64,000 nt of DNA from Heloderma charlesbogerti (taxonomy: Eukaryota > Chordata > Lepidosauria > Squamata > Helodermatidae). Positions 22,378 to 32,632 of the stretch are shown here, one piece after another. The first letter of the stretch is position 1. Each line of letters begins with the position of its first letter. Both the position numbers and the translations under genes were made by a program. The stretch lies in assembly GCA_026122225.1 (NCBI GenBank), contig JANEZZ010000739.1:2728001-2792000 (forward strand), in the 5' to 3' direction. The notes below the pieces were generated by a model, which was not told where the DNA came from, ran no database searches, and saw nothing but the letters and a program-made list of their open reading frames with translations.

Positions 22378-24003
22378 AGACAATTTCACCACAAATCTCG
22401 GGGAGGCCGAATGCCAGCGCCTTTGGCCCCCCGAAATTGGTGGCAAAACAGTCTGCCCCCCCGCCCCCCCGGGACTTACCTTGGGCAAATCTCCGTGGCG
22501 GCGGCAGCTCCGGCTGGGGTTCGGCAGCAGTTCGGCGGCGGTGGCGGCGGCCGGTCTTCCGACCGGCTGCCACCACCGCCATTTCCAAGTTTTAAAAAAA
22601 CTAGGGATGGACGAATGTCCCTTACCTGTCCTCGAAGCTTGCTTCGCGGTGGGGGGGAGGTGCTTCGGTTCCCCCCAGAAGTTCATGCGAGGGGGGGCGC
22701 CCCACATCGCCCAGCCAAAATTCAGGCCGGGGGGGAGGCACCCCATCCCTCGCTGGCGAAATTCAGGCTGGGTAGAAGCACCCTGTCTTCCCGGCCGAGG
22801 AAAATTTTTTTTTTAAAAAAAAAAACACCCCCGGGATAGGCTACGTAACGATTTACGTAGCCTATCATGGCTAGATTTCCAAAGTCAGCTGTGATAGGCT
22901 ACGTAAATCATCACGTAGCCTATCACGGCTGACTTTGAAAAAAAAAAAAAGCATGTACGCAAATGGCGGCCCCCATAGGGCGCCGTCATTTGCATTCCTT
23001 ATTTGGTCCCTGTAGTCTACGTAAATCTTTACGTAGACTATGGCAAAAATAAGGGCAATGCAAATAGCGTGGTCTACGTAAATCTTTACGTAGACTACGG
23101 CAAAAATAAGGGCAATCCAAATAAGGAATGCAAATGACGGCGCCCTATGGGGCCGCCATTTGCGTACGTGCTTTTTTTTTTTTTCAATGTCACCCGTGAT
23201 AGGCTACGTGACGATTAACGTAGCCTATCACGGCTGACTTTGGAGATCTAGCCATGATAGGCTATGTTATTCGTTATGTAGCCTATCACAGGGTTTTGTT
23301 TTTGTTTTACTTTCCTTGTAATGGCGGCAGCGGCAGCCAGTGGAAAGACCGGCTGCCGCCCCCAACCCTGATGAAGACCCAACGAACCGCCGCCAGGACG
23401 CGCCTCCGGGAGGGACATTCGTGAAAGGTAAGTCCCATCCCGGGTGGGGGTGGGGGGCAGAGAATTTCACCACCGATTCCGGGGGGCCGAATGCATTGGT
23501 GCTCAGCCCCTCGAAGTTTGGGGGAGAAATTCTCCCCCATCCCTAAAAGAAACACACACAAAAACATGATAGGCTACATAAAGATTTACGTAGCCTATCA
23601 CGGCTAGATTTTAAAAAAATACCATGATAGGCTACACAAATGTTTAAGTAGCCTATCATGGCTGAGTTAAAAACAACAACAACACACGTATGCAAATGGC
23701 GGTGCCTATGGGCACCGCCATTTGCGTTCCTTATTTTGGCACGTCTAGTCTATGTAAACTTTTTTGTTTTGTCTTGTTTTTTACTGGAAATGGCGGCGGC
23801 GTCAACTGGTCAGAAGACCAACCGCCTCAGCCGCCGCCGCTGCCGGAGCTGCCGCCGCCGCCGCCAGGAGGATTCGCCCTAGGTAAGTCCTGTCCCGGGG
23901 GGGGGCGGTGGGTGGCAGACTGTTTCGCCACCGATTTCAGGGCACCGAATGCACTGATATTCGGCCTCCCCGAGATTTGTGGTAAAATTCTCTGACATCC
24001 CTA
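22378..24003. mobile_element. Type I element E11, chimeric (beta-beta), interrupted by E12
   Basis: Both ends are beta: TAGGGATGTTAGACAATTTC at the left, AAATTCTCTGACATCCCTA at the right. Flanks AAATGTAC and GCCAGCAC do not match. The right edge abuts V2R-2 exon 6, whose 3' end is missing on the other side; the left flank aligns with about 47530-47586, downstream of V2R-3 exon 6. So an exon end and downstream DNA were lost here. Confidence 0.82.
22602..23545 (+). mobile_element. Type I element E12 (alpha-beta), nested in E11
   Basis: TAGGGATGGACGAATGTCCC to CTCCCCCATCCCTA; duplication AAAAAAAC/AAAGAAAC (7 of 8). Carries an extra copy of the inner TAGTCTACGTAA palindrome (near 23070). Confidence 0.9.
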
Positions 24004-25752
24004 GCCAGCACAGGAAGTTAGGATAGAGAAGATCTCCACAGCCACCTGGTATTTCTAGGGATGGCGGAGAATTTCTCCACAAATCTCTGGGAGGCTGAAT
24101 GCCAATGCATTCGGCCCCCCAAAATTGGTGGTGAAATTCTCCACCCCTCCACCCCCCCCCCGGGATGGGACTTACCTCTGTCGAATGTCCCTCTCGGTGG
24201 CGGGTCCTGGCAGCATTTTGGTGGTGTTTTGGTGGGGGCGGGGGCGGCGCCCAGTCTCCCAACTGGTTGCCACCACCGCCATTTCCCCGTAAAGTTTTTT
24301 TAAAAAAACACATGATAGGCTACGTAACGATTTACGTAGCCTATCACGGCTAGATTTTCAAAGTCAGCAGTGATAGGCTACGTAAATCGTTATGCAGCCT
24401 ATCACGGCTGACTTTGGAAAAAAATAAAAAGCCCTTACGCAAATGGCGGCGCCCATGGGCGCCGCCATTTTCGTTCCTTATTTGGGCACGGGTAGTCTAC
24501 GTAAAGATTTACATAGACTACGGCGAAAATAAGGGTAACACTATTTGCATTGCCCTTATTTTCGCCATAGTCTACGTAAATCTTTACTTAGACTACCCAT
24601 GCCTAAATAAGGAACGCAAATGGCTGCCATTTCCGTACACACTTTTCTTTTTTCAAAGTCGCCCGTGATAGGCTACGTAACGATTTACATAGCCTATCAT
24701 GGCTCAGTGAAAACTAGCTGTGATAGGCTATGTAAATCGTTACATAGCCTATCACGTGTTTTTTTTTCCCCATTACTTTTTTATTTCGTGTCCAGGGAGA
24801 CGGGGCGCTCTCCCCCGGCCAGAATTTCGGCGGCGAGGGATGGGGCGCCACCCCACGGCCTGAATTTTGGCCGGAAGTGGCGGGGCGCCTCCCCCCCCAC
24901 CAAGAATTTTGGGGGGAGAACTGAAGCGCCTCCCCCCCACCGCGAACCAAGCTGCGGGACCAGGTAAGGGACTTTCATCCATCCTTAGGTATTTCCCTTT
25001 GGTATTCAGACAGGCGGGAACAAAGGAGAGCCAAACACTGCAAAAGACCAACATGCTGAAAGTGATGAATTTGGCCTCGTTGAAACTGTCTGGTAATTTC
25101 CTAGCTAAGAAAGCCACTGTGAAGCTAACAATGGCCAGAAAGCCCATGTAGCCCAGGACAGTGTAGAACATGGTGACTGAACCTTCATTGCATTCTGCTA
25201 CAATTTCCCCATTCAGTGAATGCATGTCCGTATCTGGGAATGGAGGAGAAGTGCTTAGCCAACTCACACAAAGTCCTGTTTGAATAGAGGAGAAGAGCAT
25301 GACTATCAAATTTGCCACCCTTTTCCCTACCCATTTCCTCATCCGGGATCCTGGTTTGGTTGCTGTGAATGCCAGAACCACAGTGATGGTTTTTGCCAAA
25401 AGAGCAGAAAGAGCAACTGTGAAGATGATGCCAAAAGCTGTTTGCCAGAGAAAGCAGGTGATCTTCTTTGGCTGTCTGATGAAGAGGAAGGAGCAGAGGA
25501 AGCAAAGAAGGAGGGAGATGAAGAGGATGTAGGTGAGGCTCTGGTTATTGGCTTTGACTATGGGAGTGTCCTGGTGCTTTACAAATTTTCCAAGTATGAA
25601 AGCTGTCATCACAGGAGAGGCAACAGCAGACAAAGACTACAAAATCCCCAAAGCTTCCTCATAGAAAAGATAGCTTACAACTTTGGGAATACATAGCTTT
25701 TGTCCTAAGTTTGAATAATGATCTTGTGAACATTCAATGCAGGAATCCATAC
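24004..25752 (-). pseudogene. V2R-2 exon 6 (seven-transmembrane domain), disrupted
   Basis: Would encode the last cysteine-rich residues and the 7TM bundle. Acceptor TTTTCAG ends at 25753; the product begins MDSCIECSQDHYSN and carries [25 protein letters not shown] and [18 protein letters not shown], near identical to V2R-3 exon 6. Three lesions: a TAG stop at 25637-25639 (before TM1); insertion of E13 after NTKGKYL (end of TM6); and loss of everything after the [14 protein letters not shown] segment at 24004-24047, where E11 begins. The C-terminal half of TM7 and the PKCY motif are absent. Non-functional. Confidence 0.93.
24056..24987 (-). mobile_element. Type I element E13 (beta-alpha), inside V2R-2 exon 6
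   Basis: TAGGGATGGCGGAGAATTTC to TTTCATCCATCCTTA; perfect duplication GGTATTTC (24048-24055, 24988-24995), which is exon sequence present once in V2R-3 at 49406-49413. Full module set. Confidence 0.95.
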
Positions 25753-26157
25753 CTGAAAAGGAAAAGTAGACCTTTTTATTAGTGAAAAAGAGCTGGTGCA
25801 ATCTTGGAAGATGGTAGAGGCCTTAAAGCAAAAGTATAGTATGGAAAGATCCTATCTTTATCAGACCACACTGGCCAAATACATCTGCATTAATCCATGC
25901 CTAGAAAACAACCAAATGAAACTAAAATTAAATATATTTGGATGTGAGAGAGAGATCCTTGTAATTTGTTATGGTATCATGGCAATGCATGGACTGTGAG
26001 CAAAGATGTCTGTGTAAATCTCACCTAAGCACCACAACCTAGCTTGAAATTCACTCTCTCTCTCTCCCTCTCTCCCCCCTCTCTCCCCCTCCCTCCTGCT
26101 GTGGGAATTTCCAGAGGCACAGCCATTGTCAGCCCATGCCATAGCCCTGCATGATGT
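25753..26157. other. V2R-2 intron 5, proximal part
   Basis: Collinear with V2R-3 from 50173 to 50279 and then diverged. Holds a CT-rich tract near 26050-26098. Non-coding. Confidence 0.6.
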
Positions 26158-27027
26158 TAGGGATGTACGAAAGTCACTTACCTTTTGAAAAAATGTGAGT
26201 CGAGGTGGGGGGGAGGCACCCCGTCCCTCCCCCCCAAAATTCTGGCCGGGGGGGAGGCGCCCCGTCTCTCCCCCCACGAATCCTGACTGTCCGGGTCTAC
26301 AAATGGCGGCGGCCGTAGCCACCGTCATTTGCATCCCTGCAGTCAGCCGTGATAGGCTACGTAAATGTTTATGTAGCCTATCAAGGCTGAGTAAAAAGAA
26401 TACAAAAAACCCCACGCGTACGCAAATGGCAGCGCACATGGGCGCCGCCATTTGCGTTCCTTATTTTGGCATGTCTAGTCTATGTAAACATTTACATAGA
26501 CTACGGTGAAAATAAGGGGATCGCAAATAGTATAGACGCTACGCTATTTCCGTTCCCCTTATTTTCGCCGTAGTCTACGTAAATGTTTACATAGACTAGA
26601 CATGCCAAAATAAGGAACGCAAATGGTGGCGCCCATGGGTGCTGCCATTTACGTATGCGCGGTTTTGTTTTTTGTTTTTTACTCAGCCGTGATAGGCTAT
26701 GTAAAGATTTACGTAGCCTATCATGGTATTTTTAAAAAATCTAGCCGTGATAGGCTACGTAAATCTTTACGTAGCCTATCACGTTTTTTTTTTTTAAATT
26801 GAAATGGCGGCAGCGGCAGCTGGTCAGAAGACTGGCCATCGCCGAACTGCCGCTGAACTGCCGCCAGAGCCGCCGGAGCTGCCGCCGCTGCCAGGGAGAT
26901 TCGCCCAAGGTAAGTCCCGTCCCAGGGGCGGCGGGGGGGCAGACTGTTTCACCACCAATTTTGGGGGGCCGAATGCGCTGGCATTTGGCCTCCCCGAGAT
27001 TCGTGGTGAAATTCTCTGACATCTCTA
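26158..27027 (+). mobile_element. Type I element E14 (alpha-beta)
   Basis: TAGGGATGTACGAAAGTCAC to AATTCTCTGACATCTCTA; duplication CATGATGT/CATGACGT (7 of 8). The beta side holds an ATG (26804) that reads open for 37 codons (MAAAAAGQKTGHRR...) into the donor CAAG|GTAAGT near 26909. Confidence 0.92.
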
Positions 27028-27333
27028 CATGACGTAGGCAAGCAAAACCACAATTAGGCTGACATCTTTGCACCTGCCCCTGTTGCCACTGCCAGTCACG
27101 CACAACATCCTTCTGCCCAGTGAGCTCAGCTTACTTGGTTCTAGCAGTAGTAGTAGCAGCAGCCTCTTGTTGCAACGGGTTAACTCCCACTTAAACCCAG
27201 AGTGTCAGACACAACAGAAGGCAACCACCATTTAAAACCCTCCAAGATGCATTACCCAACATGACACGAGGAGGACGTCAATGTAAAGCAGGCTGGCAGT
27301 GGTGGCTGGAAGCTAAGTTGGGAAGGCAGCAGG

Positions 27334-27376
<43 letters not shown>

Positions 27377-27863
27377 CAGTTCACTACCTCTTCCAATCTG
27401 CCTACGGAGGCAGGAGGCTCACTGAGCCTGCTGGTAGGGCTGGTCTTGGGTGTTTTGCTTATCTGGGATTGATTTCTCTTGGAAAGTAATCACTCACTGG
27501 AGGCTTATGGCATTTTGCAATATTTGAGTTTATTACAAATACATAGATTGACAAAAGGTGGGCCTGGAAACTTGCTACTGACTATTGGGGAAGATTTTTA
27601 ATCATTCTGGTCCCATTGACCCTCTCCAGTCGAGTTCCACACAACCTTAGAACATGTCTGCCTGCGTGCCTGCCTGCCTGTCTGACTATCACCCTTGGAT
27701 CTATAACTGTATAAAACTTTCACAGACACAGATACTCAAGGATCAGTAACTTGTTCCTACTCCTTCCAGACCAAAGCCCACACCAATTTTCATTATATCA
27801 GTTTTGCAGGGTATTGTATAATATGTAGAATACTTTATATGTGTGAAGAACTATGACTCTTAC
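27028..27863. other. V2R-2 intron 5, distal part
   Basis: Contains a (TG)n run (about 27330-27372). From about 27545 it aligns with V2R-3 from 50783. No exon. Confidence 0.6.
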
Positions 27864-27990
27864 CCTTCCAATAACAGATCTTCCCTTGAGGACATGGGGC
27901 ACAATCATAACAGCAAAATGGCTCCCCTTCCTTCTTTTTCCTGATGTAACCAGGACGGCAGTTTTCATTACACAGAGAAATGGGCAGCAC
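27864..27990 (-). pseudogene. V2R-2 exon 5 (cysteine-rich linker), intact exon of a dead gene
   Basis: Encodes the NCD3G-type cysteine-rich segment between the ligand-binding domain and TM1: VLPISLCNENCRPG, then FCCYDCAPCPQGK. Acceptor GCTTAG, donor GAAGG|GTAAGA; 127 bp, phase 0 to phase 1, as in V2R-3. No lesion in the exon, but exons 4 and 6 of the same unit are broken. Confidence 0.9.
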
Positions 27991-28024
27991 CTAAGCAAAA
28001 ACATTGGTAGAGAATGGTTAGGAC

Positions 28025-28472
28025 TAAGGATGGACGAAAGCTTGCTTCGCGGTGGGGGGGATGGGCTTCGGTTCTCCCCCTGAAGTTCTTGGCGGGGGGG
28101 AGGCGCCCCGCCCCTCCCAGCCAAAATTCAGGCCAGGGGGAGGCGCCCCATCCCTCGTCGCCGAAATTCAGGCCGGGGGGGAGTGCCCCATCTCCCCAAC
28201 CGCGAAATAAAAAAGTAAATTAAAAAAAAAGATGTGATAGGCTACGTAACGATTTACGTAGCCTATCATGGCTAGATTTCCAAAGTCAGCCGTGATAGGC
28301 TACGTAAATCTTTACGTAGCCTATCACGGGTGACTTTGAAAAAAAAAAAAGCGCGCACGCAAATGGCGGTGCCCATGGGCGCTGCCATTTGCATTCCTTA
28401 TTTGGACAGGGTTAGTCTACGTAAAGATTTACGTAGACAACGGCAAAAATAAAGGCAACACTATTTGCAAAT
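28025..28472 (+). mobile_element. Type I half-element E15 (alpha end only)
   Basis: Starts TAAGGATGGACGAAAG with outer palindromes and one hairpin, then breaks off after the first inner palindrome. Left flank aligns with V2R-3 at 51245, right flank with 53523, so the half-element replaces about 2.3 kb kept in V2R-3. Confidence 0.85.
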
Positions 28473-29154
28473 GTAAAGAACCTTTCTGTTGTGCCAGTGA
28501 GTATATGTGTTAGGTGCATGTATGTGCTAGGGTTGAGCCAAACAGCCGCCCCTGTTGGGCTGGAAATTGGGAGTCTTCCTTTTGGCTATTTTTTTTTTTA
28601 ATCCAACAAACATATGAACATGCCGAGCAGTTCAAGGAAAGAGAGAGAGAGGGAGGGAGGGAGGCAGACAGACAGACGGAGAGATATCTCTGGTGCTGGG
28701 GCAAAATTATTTAGAGGAGATATACAGTATACAGGAGATACTAGCAATCTGTTTGAATCTGAAGCCCTGTTCCTGTATTCACCTGATCATGTGCAGGGAT
28801 CATGTAGGCAGGGGGATGTGGGTACAGACGTAATGTCTGGCTTCCGTTTATTCCTTCATAACTGAGCACAAATATCCTGAAAGGTCTGGGCAAGCACATT
28901 CGTTTTTGGCAATGTAAGTGGAGTCAGGGTGGGCTGGTTCAGAGTGAGACAATAGGAGAGGGGGGCAATGGTTTAACGTCCACATAAGCACCCCCTCGCT
29001 AGAGCCCCATTCTATGTATGATGTGTAACCTGACGTTGTGGGGTCTCATCGTATAACTGAAGGAATTGGCATTAATCACATTAATGCCATTGATTTCCTT
29101 GGCAAAACTCTTTGAAAAGACTGGAAATACTTACAGCATTCTAGCTTCAGAATG
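28473..29154. other. V2R-2 intron 4, collinear with V2R-3
   Basis: Aligns with 53523-54910 of V2R-3. Contains a short purine-rich repeat (GAGA/GGGA/CAGA) at 28639-28685. The position matching E33 (54182) is empty here. Confidence 0.6.
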
Positions 29155-29862
29155 CAGGGATGTACGGATTCGCCATCATCTGTTCTGGTGGGGAATCCAA
29201 GCGGGGGAGGTGATCCGTTCCTCCCCCCTGGAATCCTCGCAGAGCGACTCTGCTCCACGAGGATTCCGCAGAGCCGAGGGCTGCCCTGTTCCGCCATCCA
29301 CCTGCCCCAGATTCCACCCCCCATTTTTTCGGCTCCCCGAACTTATGTAAATAATTTCGTAATTCCTGCCGAAAAATCCTTTTTGCGCACACTCGGTCTC
29401 CGTAAGAATAAAGCCCTTCACAAGGATTCCCCACGTAACTTCCAGTCCCCTCACTTCACCTGACCTCACCTCACTTGGCCTCACTGGAGCTGTCCTGACC
29501 TCACCGGACCTGGCCTCACCTGACCGGAACTGGCCTCACCTCACCTGACCTCCCCAGACAATAAACAGAAAAGATGGAGGATTTCCATGGACAACTCAGC
29601 CCCAGCAAAAGACAGCCTCCAGAAAATGCCTCGTAAAAAGGGTAAAGCCATTCGCGGTCTTCTTCCTCCATTACCAATTTATGGAGTTATTTTTGTAATT
29701 ATTTTCATAAAATCCACCGTTTGATGGACAAAAAAGAAAAGGGTCCATGTGAGCTCCAGTCCGGGTTGACCAGGCCTCCCTGTTCTGAGGAGGATTCCAT
29801 GGACTGGATTTGTCAGAATTCGATCCCATTTAAAATGTGGGCGGAATTCCCTGACATCCCTC
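29155..29862. mobile_element. Type III hAT element E16
   Basis: Starts CAGGGATGTACGGATTCG, ends GAATTCCCTGACATCCCTC, with perfect duplication TCAGAATG (29147-29154, 29863-29870). V2R-3 has the empty site near 54915 (CTTCAGAATGCCACTGAGC). The inside differs from types I and II: an inverted pair around ATGTAAATAATTTCGTAATT and its partner near 29680, and a tandem CTCACCTGAC array (about 29450-29550). Confidence 0.92.
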
Positions 29863-29870
29863 TCAGAATG

Positions 29871-30446
29871 TCATTGAGCATGCATGAAATGCTTCTCCAG
29901 CATTTGCTGCCATAGGATATAAAAGGACAGAAAAATCCTAAAGTTTTTATAGCCCCTGCTCAGAACATAACCAAACCAATGGAAGGCACACCTGCTCAAC
30001 AAGCAAGAATAAAGTACAGAAGTAGTTTTCACCAAAATTTGAAGGACTCAAAAGCCATGCTGGAATTGGAGAAAAAAGTGGAAATGATCAAATTTTAAGC
30101 ACTATTTAACAGGGTGTAGCAGTGGAAACTTTAATGAGATTGATTTGAATGTCTGTGCAATTGTAGACCACATAAGGTAGAATACAGATATCAGGTTTTC
30201 AGGTATTAGCTCAACTGCTGTCATTTTCATAGGCAACACAAGTTTGAGACTTGTACTTGGAAGGGTGAAACTTTACTCTGTGTGTCACTCACCTAAACTA
30301 AAGGGGCACCCCCATGCCTCTTTAATTCCTTTTGTAGTTCTATTATTGTACCCCACCTGTGTGTGCTGAACATCACAGATGATGTAAAATATTTTTAAAC
30401 AAACAAACCATTCGTGCTACATCCGGCATGCTTTTTTCTGTCTCAC
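29871..30446. other. V2R-2 intron 4, exon-proximal part
   Basis: Collinear with 54920-55486 of V2R-3. Non-coding. Confidence 0.6.
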
Positions 30447-31350
30447 CTGGTTGAATGTCCTAGGCCACACAATGCTTTTATCATGGATGGTTAACCTTTT
30501 TCCAGGAGAAGCTACTGGATTGAACATTCCCACTTTAACTCTCATGAAAATTTGATTTGGGAAAATTATCCAGTTTGTAACATCAAATCCTGTGACAGCA
30601 TCTCCATTTCCTTCAACCTGTATTGTCTCTCTTGCACTATTGTTGAATGAGAATCCCCTTAGAAAGGGATAGGGATGTACGAAAGTCACTTACCTTTTTG
30701 CAGGTGTGATTCGTGGGGGGGAAGGCGCTCCATCCCTCCCCCCAGAATCCTCCCTGGCCGGCTCTGCTCTGCGGCAGCTCCGCAGAGCCGCTGGCCAGGG
30801 CTCTCCGCAGCCGGAGTTCCGGCTGTGGATGAGCTGCTGTGGACGGAAATGGCAGCCTCCATAGCAGCCACCATTTGCATCCTGCCAGGCTGCTGTGATA
30901 GGCTACATAAGTATTTATATAGCCTATCATGGTAAAGAGCAGGGACACAAACGGCAGCCGCTACGCCATTCGCACTGCTGCTCTTTCCATGATAGGCTAC
31001 CTAAGTATTTACTAGCCTATCACAGAAAGAGCAGCAGCGCAAACGGTGTAGCGGCCTCCGTTTGCGTCCCTGTTCTTTGCCATGATAGGCTACGTAAATA
31101 CTTATGTACCCTATCATGGCGGCCTGGCAGGATACAAATGGCAGCCACTATGACGGCCGCCATTTGTGGCAGCAGCAGCCAGCCAAAAGACCAGCCGCCG
31201 CCACCGGAGCTGCTGCCACTGCCGCCCCAGGTAAGTTTCGTTCTGGGGGGATTCCGCAGGGTGGCGGGGGGTGGGAGGCCATTCCGCCATGGGTTTTGGG
31301 GGAATGAAATCTGTGGCGGAATTCTCCACCATCCCTAGAAAGGGATGGAG
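30447..31350 (-). pseudogene. V2R-2 exon 4, split by E17
   Basis: The 228-bp exon joins the ligand-binding domain to the cysteine-rich linker: LHPFLRGFSFNNSARETIQ, then DVTNWIIFPNQIFMRVKVG, ending WPRTFNQ at donor CCAG|GTGAGA. Only 5 bp of exon (31346-31350, next to acceptor ATTTAG) plus the target duplication lie beyond the 668-bp insertion; the other 223 bp are 30447-30669. Apart from the insertion the reading frame is clean and the total length equals exon 4 of V2R-3. Confidence 0.95.
30670..31337 (+). mobile_element. Type I element E17 (alpha-beta), inside V2R-2 exon 4
   Basis: TAGGGATGTACGAAAGTCAC to AATTCTCCACCATCCCTA; perfect duplication GAAAGGGA (30662-30669, 31338-31345), both halves being exon 4 sequence. 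On the minus strand an ATG at 30880 opens a 62-codon frame running into the outward donor AAAAG|GTAAGT at the alpha end. Confidence 0.95.
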
Positions 31351-31747
31351 CTAAATTCAAAGAAGAAAAAAAGATACTAACAGACAACCGAGTATTTTCA
31401 CAGTTACATTGACAAGTACCTATCCTAGATATGCTGAGATTATTTGGGATATGTCTCGCTCTTGCTTCCTAAAAACTTTACCCCAGTGTAGGGATGCATG
31501 GACACCCCCCTGTCCAAGTCCTCTGTGTGCCCGCTGAGCCACTGCCCCCATTCGCAGGCCCCTGGAGCCCCTCATAATCCCCTCCTTCATGCTTGCAAGC
31601 TGCCCACACCTACCCAGAGCCATCTGCAACCACCCATAATTCCTGCAGGCTCAGGAACTTCCATAGATTAATTATTCCACAAATAGCGGCCCTAGGGGCC
31701 CCATCTATGCAACATTACAGGCCAAAATGGTCCATTTATGCCTATAA
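31351..31747. other. V2R-2 intron 3, surviving part
   Basis: Aligns with V2R-3 55715-56060 and ends exactly at the alpha terminus of E18. Non-coding. Confidence 0.65.
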
Positions 31748-32568
31748 TAGGGATGTACAAAAGTCACTTAATTTTTGAAGGGTGATATTTGTGGTGGGGG
31801 GGAGGCGCTCCATCCCTCCCCCCGAAATTCTGGCCGGGGGGGAGGTGCTCCGTCCCTCCCCCCTGAAATTCTAGCCGGCCGGCTCCGCTCCGCAGGGATT
31901 CTGCGGAGCCGCCGGCCGGCTCCGCCAGTGGCTGGACATATGGTTGCTGCCTAGCAGAGACGCAAATGGCGGCGGCCATAGCCGCCACCGTTTGCGTCCC
32001 TGCAGTCAGCCGTGATAGGCTACGTAAATGTTAACATAAATTTTAAAAGAAAAGAAATGCGCTTACGCAAATGGCGGTGCCCATGGGCACCGCCACTTGC
32101 GTTCCTCATTTTGGCACATCTTAGTCTACATAAACATTTACGTAGACTAAGACGGCGAAAATAAGGGGAACGCAAATAGCATAGCATCTATGCTATTTGC
32201 GTTCCCCTTATTTTTGCCGTCTTAGTCTACGTAAATGTTTACATAGACTAAGACATGCCAAAATAAGGAACGCAAATGGCGGCGCCCATGGGCACCGCCA
32301 TTTGCGTACGCGCGTTTTTCTTTTTTCTTTTAAATCAGCCGTCATAGGCTACGTAAAGATTTACGTAGCCTATCACGGTATTTTTAAAAATCTAGCCGTG
32401 ATAGGCTACATAAATGTTTACGTAGCCTATCACTTTTTTTTTTTAATTAACTGGAAATGGCGGCAGCCGGTCAGTTTGCTGCCGAACTGCTGCCGAACCA
32501 CCGCCGGTGCTGCCGCCGCCAGGAATATCCACCCAAGGTAAGTCCCGTCCTGGGGGGGTGGGGGGCTC
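31748..32568 (+). mobile_element. Type I half-element E18 (alpha to sub-beta)
   Basis: Starts TAGGGATGTACAAAAGTCAC and has the full palindrome ladder and the GTAAGTCCCGTCC donor region; the beta terminus itself is gone. The right flank is unrelated to V2R-3, so collinearity ends here. Confidence 0.87.
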
Positions 32569-32632
32569 ATACAATTTTGGAAACTGGCATTATGCATCAC
32601 ATGAATCAATGAACTGTCTAGGAAGGTGGTAC

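Noticed and set aside
21419..24987. Search for a hAT transposase gene in the element-dense stretch
   Set aside because: No frame of adequate length and no dimerisation-domain or zinc-finger pattern in any copy; all appear non-autonomous.
24773..24995. Alternative V2R C-terminus provided by E13 (frame continues from exon 6 into the element)
   Set aside because: The frame does stay open into the element, but an upstream stop (25637-25639) already kills the exon, and the added residues are low-complexity transposon sequence.
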